From Thermodesulfobacteriota bacterium (GTDB taxonomy: Bacteria; Desulfobacterota; Dissulfuribacteria; Dissulfuribacterales; UBA3076), in assembly GCA_003645605.1 (NCBI GenBank), contig QNAY01000005.1, positions 1-14,245 on the forward strand: a DNA stretch of 14,245 nt, read 5' to 3'. The notes beneath the pieces are model-generated. The model searched no databases. It had not been told where the DNA came from and saw only the letters and a program-made list of their open reading frames with translations. The first letter of the stretch is position 1, and every line of letters begins with the position of its first letter. Below are positions 1 to 5,454 of this stretch, piece by piece. Position numbers and translations under genes: made by a program.

Positions 1-61
1 AGATATGCTCGATGGCCTCGGGTTGCGTGAGTGTCCGTTTAATTTGATTTTGTGTTTCCAT
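1..61 (-). CDS. 5' end of a leftward gene, cut by the window edge (possibly transposase or DruA/DUF4338-like)
   Basis: Read on the minus strand, an ATG at 59-61 opens a frame that stays open to the window edge and gives METQNQIKRTLTQPEAIEHI. Only 20 residues are visible, so no domain can be shown. The string with LTQPEAIEHI reminds me of the N-terminus of proteins carrying the DUF4338/DruA-type domain found on some transposases, but this is recall from a very short piece. A TATACT box (68-73 read on the minus strand) lies 6 bases before the ATG and a TGGACT box lies 17 bases further upstream, so the message may have almost no leader. A GGTGG just before the ATG is too close for a normal ribosome site. 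Confidence 0.4.
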   Translation of the reverse strand, partial: METQNQIKRTLTQPEAIEHI

Positions 62-67
62 GCCACC

Positions 68-96
68 AGTATATGCAACACAGAAAAGAAAGTCCA
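68..96 (-). promoter_or_regulatory. Possible sigma-70-type promoter for the partial left-edge gene
   Basis: On the minus strand, TGGACT (91-96) is followed by a 17-base spacer and TATACT (68-73). The -10 match is 5 of 6, the -35 match is weaker. Transcription would start at or next to the ATG at 61, giving a leaderless or near-leaderless message. This is seen by eye only and could be chance in A/T-rich DNA. Confidence 0.25.
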
Positions 97-230
97 GGTT
101 TAATTAGGGGTAAAGGGCAGGCCTAGCCCATATCTACCCATATCTCACCGTTTTATTTTTGTCGAAATCATTAGGCAAATCACAGTTCAAATTAGTGCCT
201 ATTTCATCCATAATGCCGTTCCTTGCGTTA

Positions 231-406
231 AAAATTTGGTAAGCGTTCACAGGGCACCGCATCTGCTTTGTTGTCGGGCACTTGAAGTACAGGGAGTACG
301 TCTGCGTACCCGTACGCCTTGCATCTGCAGCACCCTGTAAACGCTTACAGTTCAGTGGATTTCGGTAAAACGGGCGTTGTAATCCCGTTAACGGTTACAA
401 AATTTG
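231..406. repeat. 8-bp target site duplication AAAATTTG flanking MITE copy 1
   Basis: AAAATTTG occurs at 231-238 immediately before the element and again at 399-406 immediately after it. The match is exact and abuts the GTAA/TTAC ends, which fixes the mobile unit as the full 160 bp rather than only the inner 110-bp palindrome: the bases after 348 (AGTTCAGT) do not match the left flank. Confidence 0.85.
239..398 (+). mobile_element. IS66-like miniature inverted-repeat element (MITE), copy 1
   Basis: A 160-bp non-coding element with imperfect ends: left GTAAGCGTTCACAGGG, and right, read inward on the other strand, GTAACCGTTAACGGGA. It is flanked by a perfect 8-bp direct repeat AAAATTTG at 231-238 and 399-406. 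Ends starting GTAA with an 8-bp target duplication are the hallmark of the IS66 family, so it is probably a non-autonomous IS66 derivative; no transposase gene is visible. Inside, bases 239-348 form a near palindrome with a strong inner stem-loop around 288-316 (GTAC, GGG and TACG pairing with CGTA, CCC and GTAC around TCTG). A second copy lies inverted at 3990-4148; by hand alignment they differ by about 12 substitutions and one 1-base indel (about 92% identical). Confidence 0.85.
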
Positions 407-567
407 ATACTCTAACTTGCGATCGGCTATATGTCATTGCCTGATGGCGGTATCCGGGGCATTTCTCGGTGTCTGCACAAGCAAGCTTGCTCCGTCACCT
501 GCGAGTTTAGGGACGGGATTCCGAAATTCGCACAGGACCGAATAGGTGGGGTTTTAGCGCTCACAAT

Positions 568-1734
568 TTATCCATCAATTATTTCGCCACTCCATAAACG
601 TCTTAAAAAATCAAGCGCAGGATAGATTATGACATTATCGATCATGATGTGCCTTTTACCTCTAAAAACTCCAAAACATGTAACTTTGTTTTTGCCTATT
701 TCCTCTGATAATCTGTGCATCCCCCGGTTGAATTTTTTCTCCCATCTGGTGCCGTTTTTCAGATCGATGGCTACAAAACCTTTTGACGTTTCAAGAAGGA
801 TATCCACTTCTACTCCGTTCTGACTTCTCCAGAAATACAGAGGGTAATCCAGCTCTATGTAGTGAACGTATGCTCTTATTTCGTTGATTATAAGACATTC
901 GAATAATGGCCCTGATTCTTCAGGTGTTGCAGGATAAGGCAGTCGACCGGACAAGGCCCTGACCACACCGGAATCGAAAAAGTAGAATTTTGGATGGCTC
1001 ACCTGCTTGGTGGCCCTTTTAAGTTTCCAGGGGGCGAGCCAATAGCCGATCAGCGTATCGATTAATATCTCAAAATAGCCATGAACTGTCTGTCGTGCCA
1101 CCCCTGCATCTCTCGCGATGGCCGTTGTGTTGGTGAGCTGTCCGTTTTGACAGGCGGCTATTTCCAGAAAGCGGGCAAAATTGCCAAAATTTCTTGTTAA
1201 TGCTTCTTCCCTGATCTCTTCTTTCAAATAGGTTTCTGTGTATGCCTGCAGGTATTTCTTAGGATTTGCTGCTAAAAATGAACTTGGAAGCATACCGAAA
1301 GCGATCTGCTTGTCCAAATCAAGTTCAAAACCGACCTCTTTGGACACCAAAGGAAAAAGGTTGTAAGTAAGAGCCCTGCCGGCCAGCAGATTAACTCCGG
1401 ATTCTCTCAGTCTTCGTGCGCTTGATCCGGATAAAATGAATCTGATTTTTTTCTCTTCAATTATTCTGTGTACCTCATTGAGCAAGGCCGGCACTTTTTG
1501 AATTTCATCTACGATAACCCATGAACCGGAAGGTAAATGAGCGGTTTCCTGGTAAAGCAGGGACGGATCCCGGCTGAGACGGATTAATTCCGTGGTGTTC
1601 AAAAGATCGTAAACAACGGCATTATCCTTCTTATAGTTTTCCTGAATCCAGGTGGATTTTCCCGTTCCTCTTGGCCCAAGCAAAAAAGCTGAGGTTTCTA
1701 TTTTATTTAGCTCACGTGTAAACATAGTCAGCAT
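568..1734 (-). CDS. AAA+ ATPase with C-terminal DUF4143 domain
   Basis: This 388-residue protein belongs to the common AAA_14/DUF4143 ATPases, whose role is mostly unknown; some relatives have been linked to mobile DNA or toxin-antitoxin-like settings. Visible features are Walker A GPRGTGKST (20-28), Walker B with WVIVDEIQ (72-79), a sensor-like FILSGSSARRLR (99-110), a probable helix-turn-helix (about 202-224) and a C-terminal nuclease-like fold with GVEVDILL (307-314) and AIDLK (322-326). D311 and D324-x-K326 fit a PD-(D/E)xK pattern, so that site appears intact. The length is near the family norm. A second in-frame ATG lies three codons in, and neither start has a clear ribosome site. The gene stands alone between a MITE and a repeat-rich gap, so it may be an acquired cargo gene (inference). 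Confidence 0.9.
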   Translation of the reverse strand: MLTMFTRELNKIETSAFLLGPRGTGKSTWIQENYKKDNAVVYDLLNTTELIRLSRDPSLLYQETAHLPSGSWVIVDEIQKVPALLNEVHRIIEEKKIRFILSGSSARRLRESGVNLLAGRALTYNLFPLVSKEVGFELDLDKQIAFGMLPSSFLAANPKKYLQAYTETYLKEEIREEALTRNFGNFARFLEIAACQNGQLTNTTAIARDAGVARQTVHGYFEILIDTLIGYWLAPWKLKRATKQVSHPKFYFFDSGVVRALSGRLPYPATPEESGPLFECLIINEIRAYVHYIELDYPLYFWRSQNGVEVDILLETSKGFVAIDLKNGTRWEKKFNRGMHRLSEEIGKNKVTCFGVFRGKRHIMIDNVIIYPALDFLRRLWSGEIIDG

Positions 1735-2030
1735 TATTACCGTAAATTTGCCGACAGATCAAGCATTATTTTTTGCATGGGGACCGAAATACCGGGCCAA
1801 TTCCTTCCCGTTGACGCTAAGCCGGTAGTACCCCAAATAACAAATCAAACTCTTGGCAGATGAAAGATCGTTGGCCTTGCCTTTTCAATTTCTCATTGTA
1901 GGTCAACTCCTTTTCAGATAATTAAATCAACGTCAATTAAATTATTAAACTAACTCCGTTAAATTCTATAGGCAGGGAAAAAGCGATCCACTTTATAGCA
2001 AAGCACTGACTCCACCCGGTGTACGGATTG

Positions 2031-2059
2031 AAATTGGAAATTGGAAATTGGAAATTTGG
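2031..2059. repeat. AAATTGG heptamer tandem repeat
   Basis: Three perfect units of AAATTGG (2031-2051) are followed by a variant AAATTTGG (2052-2059). The array sits directly before the four-helix-bundle-like fragment and about 70 bases before uvrC. Because the unit is 7 bases, slippage would shift any frame through it, but no confident gene covers it. Confidence 0.9.
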
Positions 2060-2063
2060 GAGG

Positions 2064-2123
2064 TTGGATGTTTACAAACTGGTAGAAGAGTTATCAGATA
2101 TGGTCTGGCGCGACATTCCGTGA
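2064..2123 (+). pseudogene. Possible remnant of a four-helix-bundle (23S rRNA IVP-like) protein gene
   Basis: From a TTG at 2064 the frame reads LDVYKLVEELSDMVWRDIP and then a TGA at 2121-2123. The pattern of VYKL, EELSD and a following W resembles the first helix of small four-helix-bundle proteins of the 23S rRNA intervening-sequence type. Such proteins are usually above 100 residues and carry a later conserved motif around SIGANIAEG, which is absent here. The fragment is therefore probably a broken copy left upstream of uvrC. The assignment rests on about 19 residues. Confidence 0.35.
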
Positions 2124-2129
2124 ACGCCT

Positions 2130-4043
2130 ATGATTTTCCCAAGGGGTAAAAGAAGGGTGAAGCCGGTCCGTTTTGAGATTTCAAATATTACCAACTTAGC
2201 AACAATTCCCAGGGTCTCAGGTGTCTATCTCTTCAGAGACCCAAAGGATACTGTCCTGTATGTTGGAAAGGCCAAGGACCTGCGGCAGCGGCTAGCCTCA
2301 TATCTCAGGCCTGGTTCGTTTGTATTGCCGAAGACATGCTTGATTATGAAGCTGGCCGGTTCATTTGAGATCATAGTCACAGCTACTGAAAAAGAGGCGC
2401 TTATACTTGAAGCCTTGCTCATAAAGGAACACCGGCCCAAATACAATGTCGTGCTCCGGGATGACAAAGCTTATCCCTTTCTCAAACTTGATACAAAAAA
2501 GCCGTTCCCCCGCCTGAGCGTTGTTCGGCGCCGAGCAAAAGACGGGGCACTTTATTTCGGACCTTATCCTTCTGCAAGGGGGGTGAGAGAGACCATGAGG
2601 TCCATTTCCTCCATATTTGGGCTTAGAACTTGCTCTGACAGATCCATGAGGACCAGGGTTCGTGCCTGCATGTTACATCAGATCGGGCGCTGTTCGGCCC
2701 CGTGCGTGGGGGCTATATCAGAAAAGGATTATGCTGATCAGGTAAGGCGGGTAAAGCTATTTCTCAATGGCAGGACAGGTCCGCTTCTTAAGATTTTGAG
2801 ATCACAGATGGAGGAGGCCTCAGAGGCACTTGAGTTTGAAAAGGCCGCGATCTTGAGAGATCAGATCTGTGCCATTGAGAAAGTTGCCGAGAAACAGTCA
2901 ATAGTGGCAGATATACACGCCAATTGGGACATTATCGGTCTCGCTCGCAGTGGAGATATCTCAACATTGGCTGTACTCAGGGTGCGGGACGGAGTAGTGC
3001 AGGGCCAGGAGATACACCATTTGAACAGAGTTGTTGAGGAGACGGATCAGGAAATACTATCTGTATTCATTCGTCAATTTTATCAAGAGAGTCCTGTGCC
3101 AAAGGAGATAATTCTTCCAAAAGAGGTAGAAAATTCCGGTCTGATTGCAAAATGGCTATTCGACATGGCCGGCAGAACAGTATTGCTCAGAAGGCCGGCA
3201 AGAGGTCTAAAATGCAGACTGCTTGAGATGGCCGAAACAAATGCCGGGCAGGCCATGATTTCCCTTGAGAGGCAACACGAGGCATGGCAGGAAAAGGCCG
3301 GTATTATGATGGATGTGCTGAATCTAAAATATGTACCTGAAAAAGTTGAAGGCGTGGATATCTCTATAACAGGAGAAGAACTTCCTGTCGGAAGTCTTGT
3401 GGCTTTCTACAAAGGGCAACCAAGCAAAAAAGACTACAGACATTACAATATCAAAGGAGTCAGAGGTACAGACGATTACGCAATGATCAGGGAAGTAATG
3501 ATAAGGAGAATCGCCATGGGGAAGGAGAGAGGAGATCTGCCCGACCTGTTCCTGATAGATGGAGGCCGTGGGCAACTCAGACAAGCTGTTGAAGTGGCGG
3601 ATTCCGCGGGCCTTTTGGGGAAATTTGATTTTGTGGCCCTTGCCAAGGAGATCAGGGATGAAGGGGAGAAAATTTTCCGTCCCGGATGGTTTGAGCCCTT
3701 GATTTTGCCACGGCATCATCCGGTACTGTTATTTCTGCAACAGGTGAGGGATGAGGCTCACCGGTTCGGGATTAATTTTCACCGAAAAAAACGGGATGCC
3801 AAGAGACTACATTCACGTCTCAGTGAAATTTCAGGTGTAGGTCCAAAACGGCAACAGGCGCTTTTAAAGCATTTTGGAAGTCTGACCAGGGTGCGCCATG
3901 CATCCTCGGAAGAAATCAATAAAGTGCCTGGGATTTCCAAAGAGTTGGCCCGGAGCATACATGAGCATTTGAGTTCAGATCAAGGAACTGTAACCGTTCA
4001 CGGGGTTACAATGCCCGTTTTACCGCAACTCACCGAACTGTAA
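2130..4043 (+). CDS. uvrC: UvrABC excinuclease subunit C
   Basis: UvrC makes both incisions around bulky DNA damage in nucleotide excision repair, working with UvrB. Domains in order: GIY-YIG nuclease (about 28-105, with GVYLF and LYVGKAKDLRQR), four cysteines C168, C180, C188 and C192 with the 12-8-4 spacing of the UvrC iron-sulfur ligands, a UVR UvrB-binding helix pair (about 216-250), the RNase H-like nuclease half with D410, D448/D449, D477 (LIDGGRGQL) and H543 (DEAHRFG), and helix-hairpin-helix repeats (about 565-614). The usual FDISH motif reads VDISI here. The start is uncertain: ATG 2130 has no ribosome site, while in-frame GTG 2157 follows AAGGGG and still precedes the conserved region. 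Residues 621-637 and the stop codon come from MITE copy 2, a tail beyond the normal C-terminus. Confidence 0.97.
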   Translation: MIFPRGKRRVKPVRFEISNITNLATIPRVSGVYLFRDPKDTVLYVGKAKDLRQRLASYLRPGSFVLPKTCLIMKLAGSFEIIVTATEKEALILEALLIKEHRPKYNVVLRDDKAYPFLKLDTKKPFPRLSVVRRRAKDGALYFGPYPSARGVRETMRSISSIFGLRTCSDRSMRTRVRACMLHQIGRCSAPCVGAISEKDYADQVRRVKLFLNGRTGPLLKILRSQMEEASEALEFEKAAILRDQICAIEKVAEKQSIVADIHANWDIIGLARSGDISTLAVLRVRDGVVQGQEIHHLNRVVEETDQEILSVFIRQFYQESPVPKEIILPKEVENSGLIAKWLFDMAGRTVLLRRPARGLKCRLLEMAETNAGQAMISLERQHEAWQEKAGIMMDVLNLKYVPEKVEGVDISITGEELPVGSLVAFYKGQPSKKDYRHYNIKGVRGTDDYAMIREVMIRRIAMGKERGDLPDLFLIDGGRGQLRQAVEVADSAGLLGKFDFVALAKEIRDEGEKIFRPGWFEPLILPRHHPVLLFLQQVRDEAHRFGINFHRKKRDAKRLHSRLSEISGVGPKRQQALLKHFGSLTRVRHASSEEINKVPGISKELARSIHEHLSSDQGTVTVHGVTMPVLPQLTEL

Positions 4044-4148
4044 GCGTTTGCAGGGTGTTGCAGATGCGAGGCGTACGGGTACGCAGACGTATTCCTGTAT
4101 TTCAAGTGCCCGACAACAAAGCAGATGCGGTGCCCTGTGAACGCTTAC
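3990..4148 (-). mobile_element. IS66-like miniature element (MITE), copy 2, inverted
   Basis: This 159-bp element is the reverse complement of the 239-398 element, with about 92% identity. Its ends, GTAACCGTTCACGGGG at 3990 and, on the other strand, GTAAGCGTTCACAGGG from 4148, match at 14 of 16 bases. The flanks AAGGAACT (3982-3989) and AAAGAACG (4149-4156) agree at 6 of 8 positions and look like a decayed target duplication. It fills the whole gap between uvrC and the PHP gene: the uvrC stop TAA (4041-4043) lies in the inner GTAAGCG end and the PHP stop TAA (4145-4147, minus) in the outer one. The inner palindrome (4040-4148) could fold in either transcript, but it has no U-run, so I do not call it a classical terminator. 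Confidence 0.85.
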
Positions 4149-4819
4149 AAAGAACGGACCCAGTTCCAAGCCACTTCATAGATTGACTCAACTTCCTCTG
4201 CTTTAAGCCCTGCACCAAGACCTACTTTCCGTGCCCTTTCAGCGCTCATAAAGTCATCCGGGGCGTGGGCATCCGAGTTGATTATAAGTTTCGCGCCACG
4301 AGCTTTGGCAAGCTTGGCTACGTGGCCGTTTGTGAAGCTGTGACCTTTCCGACCGGAGATTTCAAGAAAAGTACCATTTCGGACTGCCAGTTCCACGTCT
4401 TTTTCAGAGATCAGCCCTGGGTGAGCAAGTATATCAATGCCTGCCTCAATAGCGGCCCGATTAGTCCCCGGGCAGACAGGCTCCACAATGGTTTCCCCGT
4501 GGCAGACCAGTATATCAGCTCCCAGATGCCTGGATTCTTTTGCCAATGGGGCAATCAGATCAGGATGAACATGGGTAAGCTCCACACCGGGTATGAGTTT
4601 TGTGGAACTATAACGGTTGATGTCTTTTGCTGCTTTGATCAATCTGGGAATTATGAAATCAAAGTTGGACGAGTCGACATGATCGGTAATGGCTATGGCC
4701 TTATAGCCCAGGATTTCCACACGTCTTACCAGCTCAGAGGGTATAAGCTCTCCGTCACTGAAAAGACTGTGGCAGTGGAGGTCAAACATCAACATTTCAG
4801 GTTTTTGCAGTGTAATCAT
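4145..4819 (-). CDS. PHP-domain metal-dependent phosphoesterase
   Basis: A 224-residue protein of the PHP (polymerase and histidinol phosphatase) superfamily, probably a soluble metal-dependent phosphoesterase; the substrate cannot be told from sequence. Metal-site motifs run in order: DLHCHS (H15, H17), SDG (D22), ITDH (D46, H47), PGVE (E80), CHGE (H107), AHPG (H133) and SDAH (D183, H185). All typical ligand positions are present. The start overlaps the stop of the upstream DUF151 gene by ATGA, which suggests translational coupling; internal Met9 or Met11 are alternative starts. The stop codon is provided by MITE copy 2, so the last residues may differ from the ancestral end, although the fold appears complete. 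Confidence 0.9.
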   Translation of the reverse strand: MITLQKPEMLMFDLHCHSLFSDGELIPSELVRRVEILGYKAIAITDHVDSSNFDFIIPRLIKAAKDINRYSSTKLIPGVELTHVHPDLIAPLAKESRHLGADILVCHGETIVEPVCPGTNRAAIEAGIDILAHPGLISEKDVELAVRNGTFLEISGRKGHSFTNGHVAKLAKARGAKLIINSDAHAPDDFMSAERARKVGLGAGLKAEEVESIYEVAWNWVRSL

Positions 4820-5319
4820 ATTTTATATCTAACTGCGGCGGGATCCATCTCTTCCAGAAGTTTCCCCCACCTCTCTTCTTCCTTAGGAGTTCTTTCTTCA
4901 ATTTTTAATAATGTTCCTTTAGTGGGCTGAGTTATTCTGAGTACAGACTCGTTTACAAAAATCCGGGCATCAGCCCTCAGGGCAATGGCTACAGCATCAC
5001 TTGGCCTTGCATCTACAGTTAGCACGCGGTCTCCCTGCTTGAGGGTTATCAGGGCGTAATAGGTATTATCCTTGAGATCGGATATCTCGATCCTTGGTAT
5101 CTTTATTTCCATTTTCTTTAAAAGATTTACTGAAAGATCATGGGTCATCGGCCTTGCAAATTCGATCTTTTCCATCTCTGTGGCAATTGCGGTGGCTTCC
5201 AGCAGACCAATCCAGATTGGCAAGGTCCTTTCCCCGTTTTCTTCTTTCAGAATAAGTATGGGAGATTTGGAGTCAGCGTCCAAGGTTATTGCGTGTACAT
5301 ACATGGAAATATTTGACAT
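4816..5319 (-). CDS. DUF151 bifunctional-nuclease family protein
   Basis: A 167-residue protein of the BFN/DUF151 family, named after a plant member with both RNase and DNase activity; the bacterial role is poorly known. The sequence begins with the typical hydrophobic strand and a PILIL...LPIWIG stretch (about 20-38), and has the family motif VDARPSDAVAIALR (about 102-115) and a charged C-terminal tail with EEERWGKLLEEMDP. The length is typical of the family. It is the first gene of a two-gene unit with the PHP hydrolase, overlapping it by 4 bases. The 135 bases upstream hold a small hairpin and TTAGC-type repeats rather than an obvious promoter. Confidence 0.92.
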   Translation of the reverse strand: MSNISMYVHAITLDADSKSPILILKEENGERTLPIWIGLLEATAIATEMEKIEFARPMTHDLSVNLLKKMEIKIPRIEISDLKDNTYYALITLKQGDRVLTVDARPSDAVAIALRADARIFVNESVLRITQPTKGTLLKIEERTPKEEERWGKLLEEMDPAAVRYKI

Positions 5320-5386
5320 GATTTCTCCGAAAAGTGCTAATAGTTTCCCTGCCCGGATAAACCGGAATAAAGCCTTAGAACTAACA

Positions 5387-5447
5387 TAGCTTGTAAGCAG
5401 ATCATAGCTTAACAGCTAACAGCTCGCCCGAAGGGCGCTAATTAGCC
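5387..5447. repeat. AGCTAAC-type repeats with a small hairpin
   Basis: Between miaB and the DUF151 gene, the motif AGCT(T)AAC recurs (AGCTTAAC, AGCTAAC, AGCT around 5406-5424). It is followed by a perfect stem-loop CGCCC-GAA-GGGCG (5425-5437) and an overlapping 10-bp palindrome GCTAATTAGC (5437-5446). The TTAGC/GCTAA words resemble the inverted repeat at 11020-11113. There is no T-run on either side, so a terminator role is not supported. Confidence 0.6.
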
Positions 5448-5454
5448 TCTCCTT

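Larger units (their letters stand above)
62..567. other. 506-base intergenic stretch holding a miniature element and no convincing full gene
   Basis: This stretch lies between the partial left-edge gene and the stop of the ATPase gene. It contains the first 160-bp IS66-like miniature element (239-398), a short direct repeat of CCCATATCT around 127-144, and a 12-bp perfect palindrome AGCAAGCTTGCT at 480-491. An open frame at 431-625 on the plus strand runs into the ATPase gene, has no family resemblance I recognise and looks like a chance frame. A 25-codon frame on the minus strand (134-211) with an AAGGA eight bases before its ATG is the only small candidate; see findings. Confidence 0.6.
1735..2129. 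other. 395-base divergent intergenic region with repeat and gene remnant
   Basis: This region separates the divergent ATPase and uvrC genes and must hold the promoters of both, but I see no strong -35/-10 pair. Bases 1915-1965 are very A/T rich. The right third carries a heptamer tandem repeat (2031-2059) and a short frame resembling the start of a four-helix-bundle protein (2064-2123). No RNA gene was recognised. Confidence 0.55.

Noticed and set aside
431..625. 64-codon plus-strand frame before the ATPase gene
   Set aside because: It overlaps the 3' end of the ATPase gene on the other strand, has no ribosome site or recognisable family, and looks like a chance frame.
4040..4148. Palindrome between convergent uvrC and PHP genes as a bidirectional rho-independent terminator
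   Set aside because: It can fold, but there is no U-run on either strand and it is part of a repeated mobile element present elsewhere in the window.
231..4156. Composite transposon formed by the two inverted MITE copies
   Set aside because: Each copy has its own flanking 8-bp duplication (perfect or decayed), which indicates two independent insertions rather than one mobilised unit, and uvrC is a core gene.
4265..4930. 221-codon plus-strand frame opposite the PHP and DUF151 genes
   Set aside because: It is antisense to two well-supported genes whose motifs are clear; the translated product has no recognisable features.
5425..5437. CGCCC-GAA-GGGCG hairpin as miaB terminator
   Set aside because: No T-run follows in the minus direction; the sequence beyond it is the AGCTAAC repeat.
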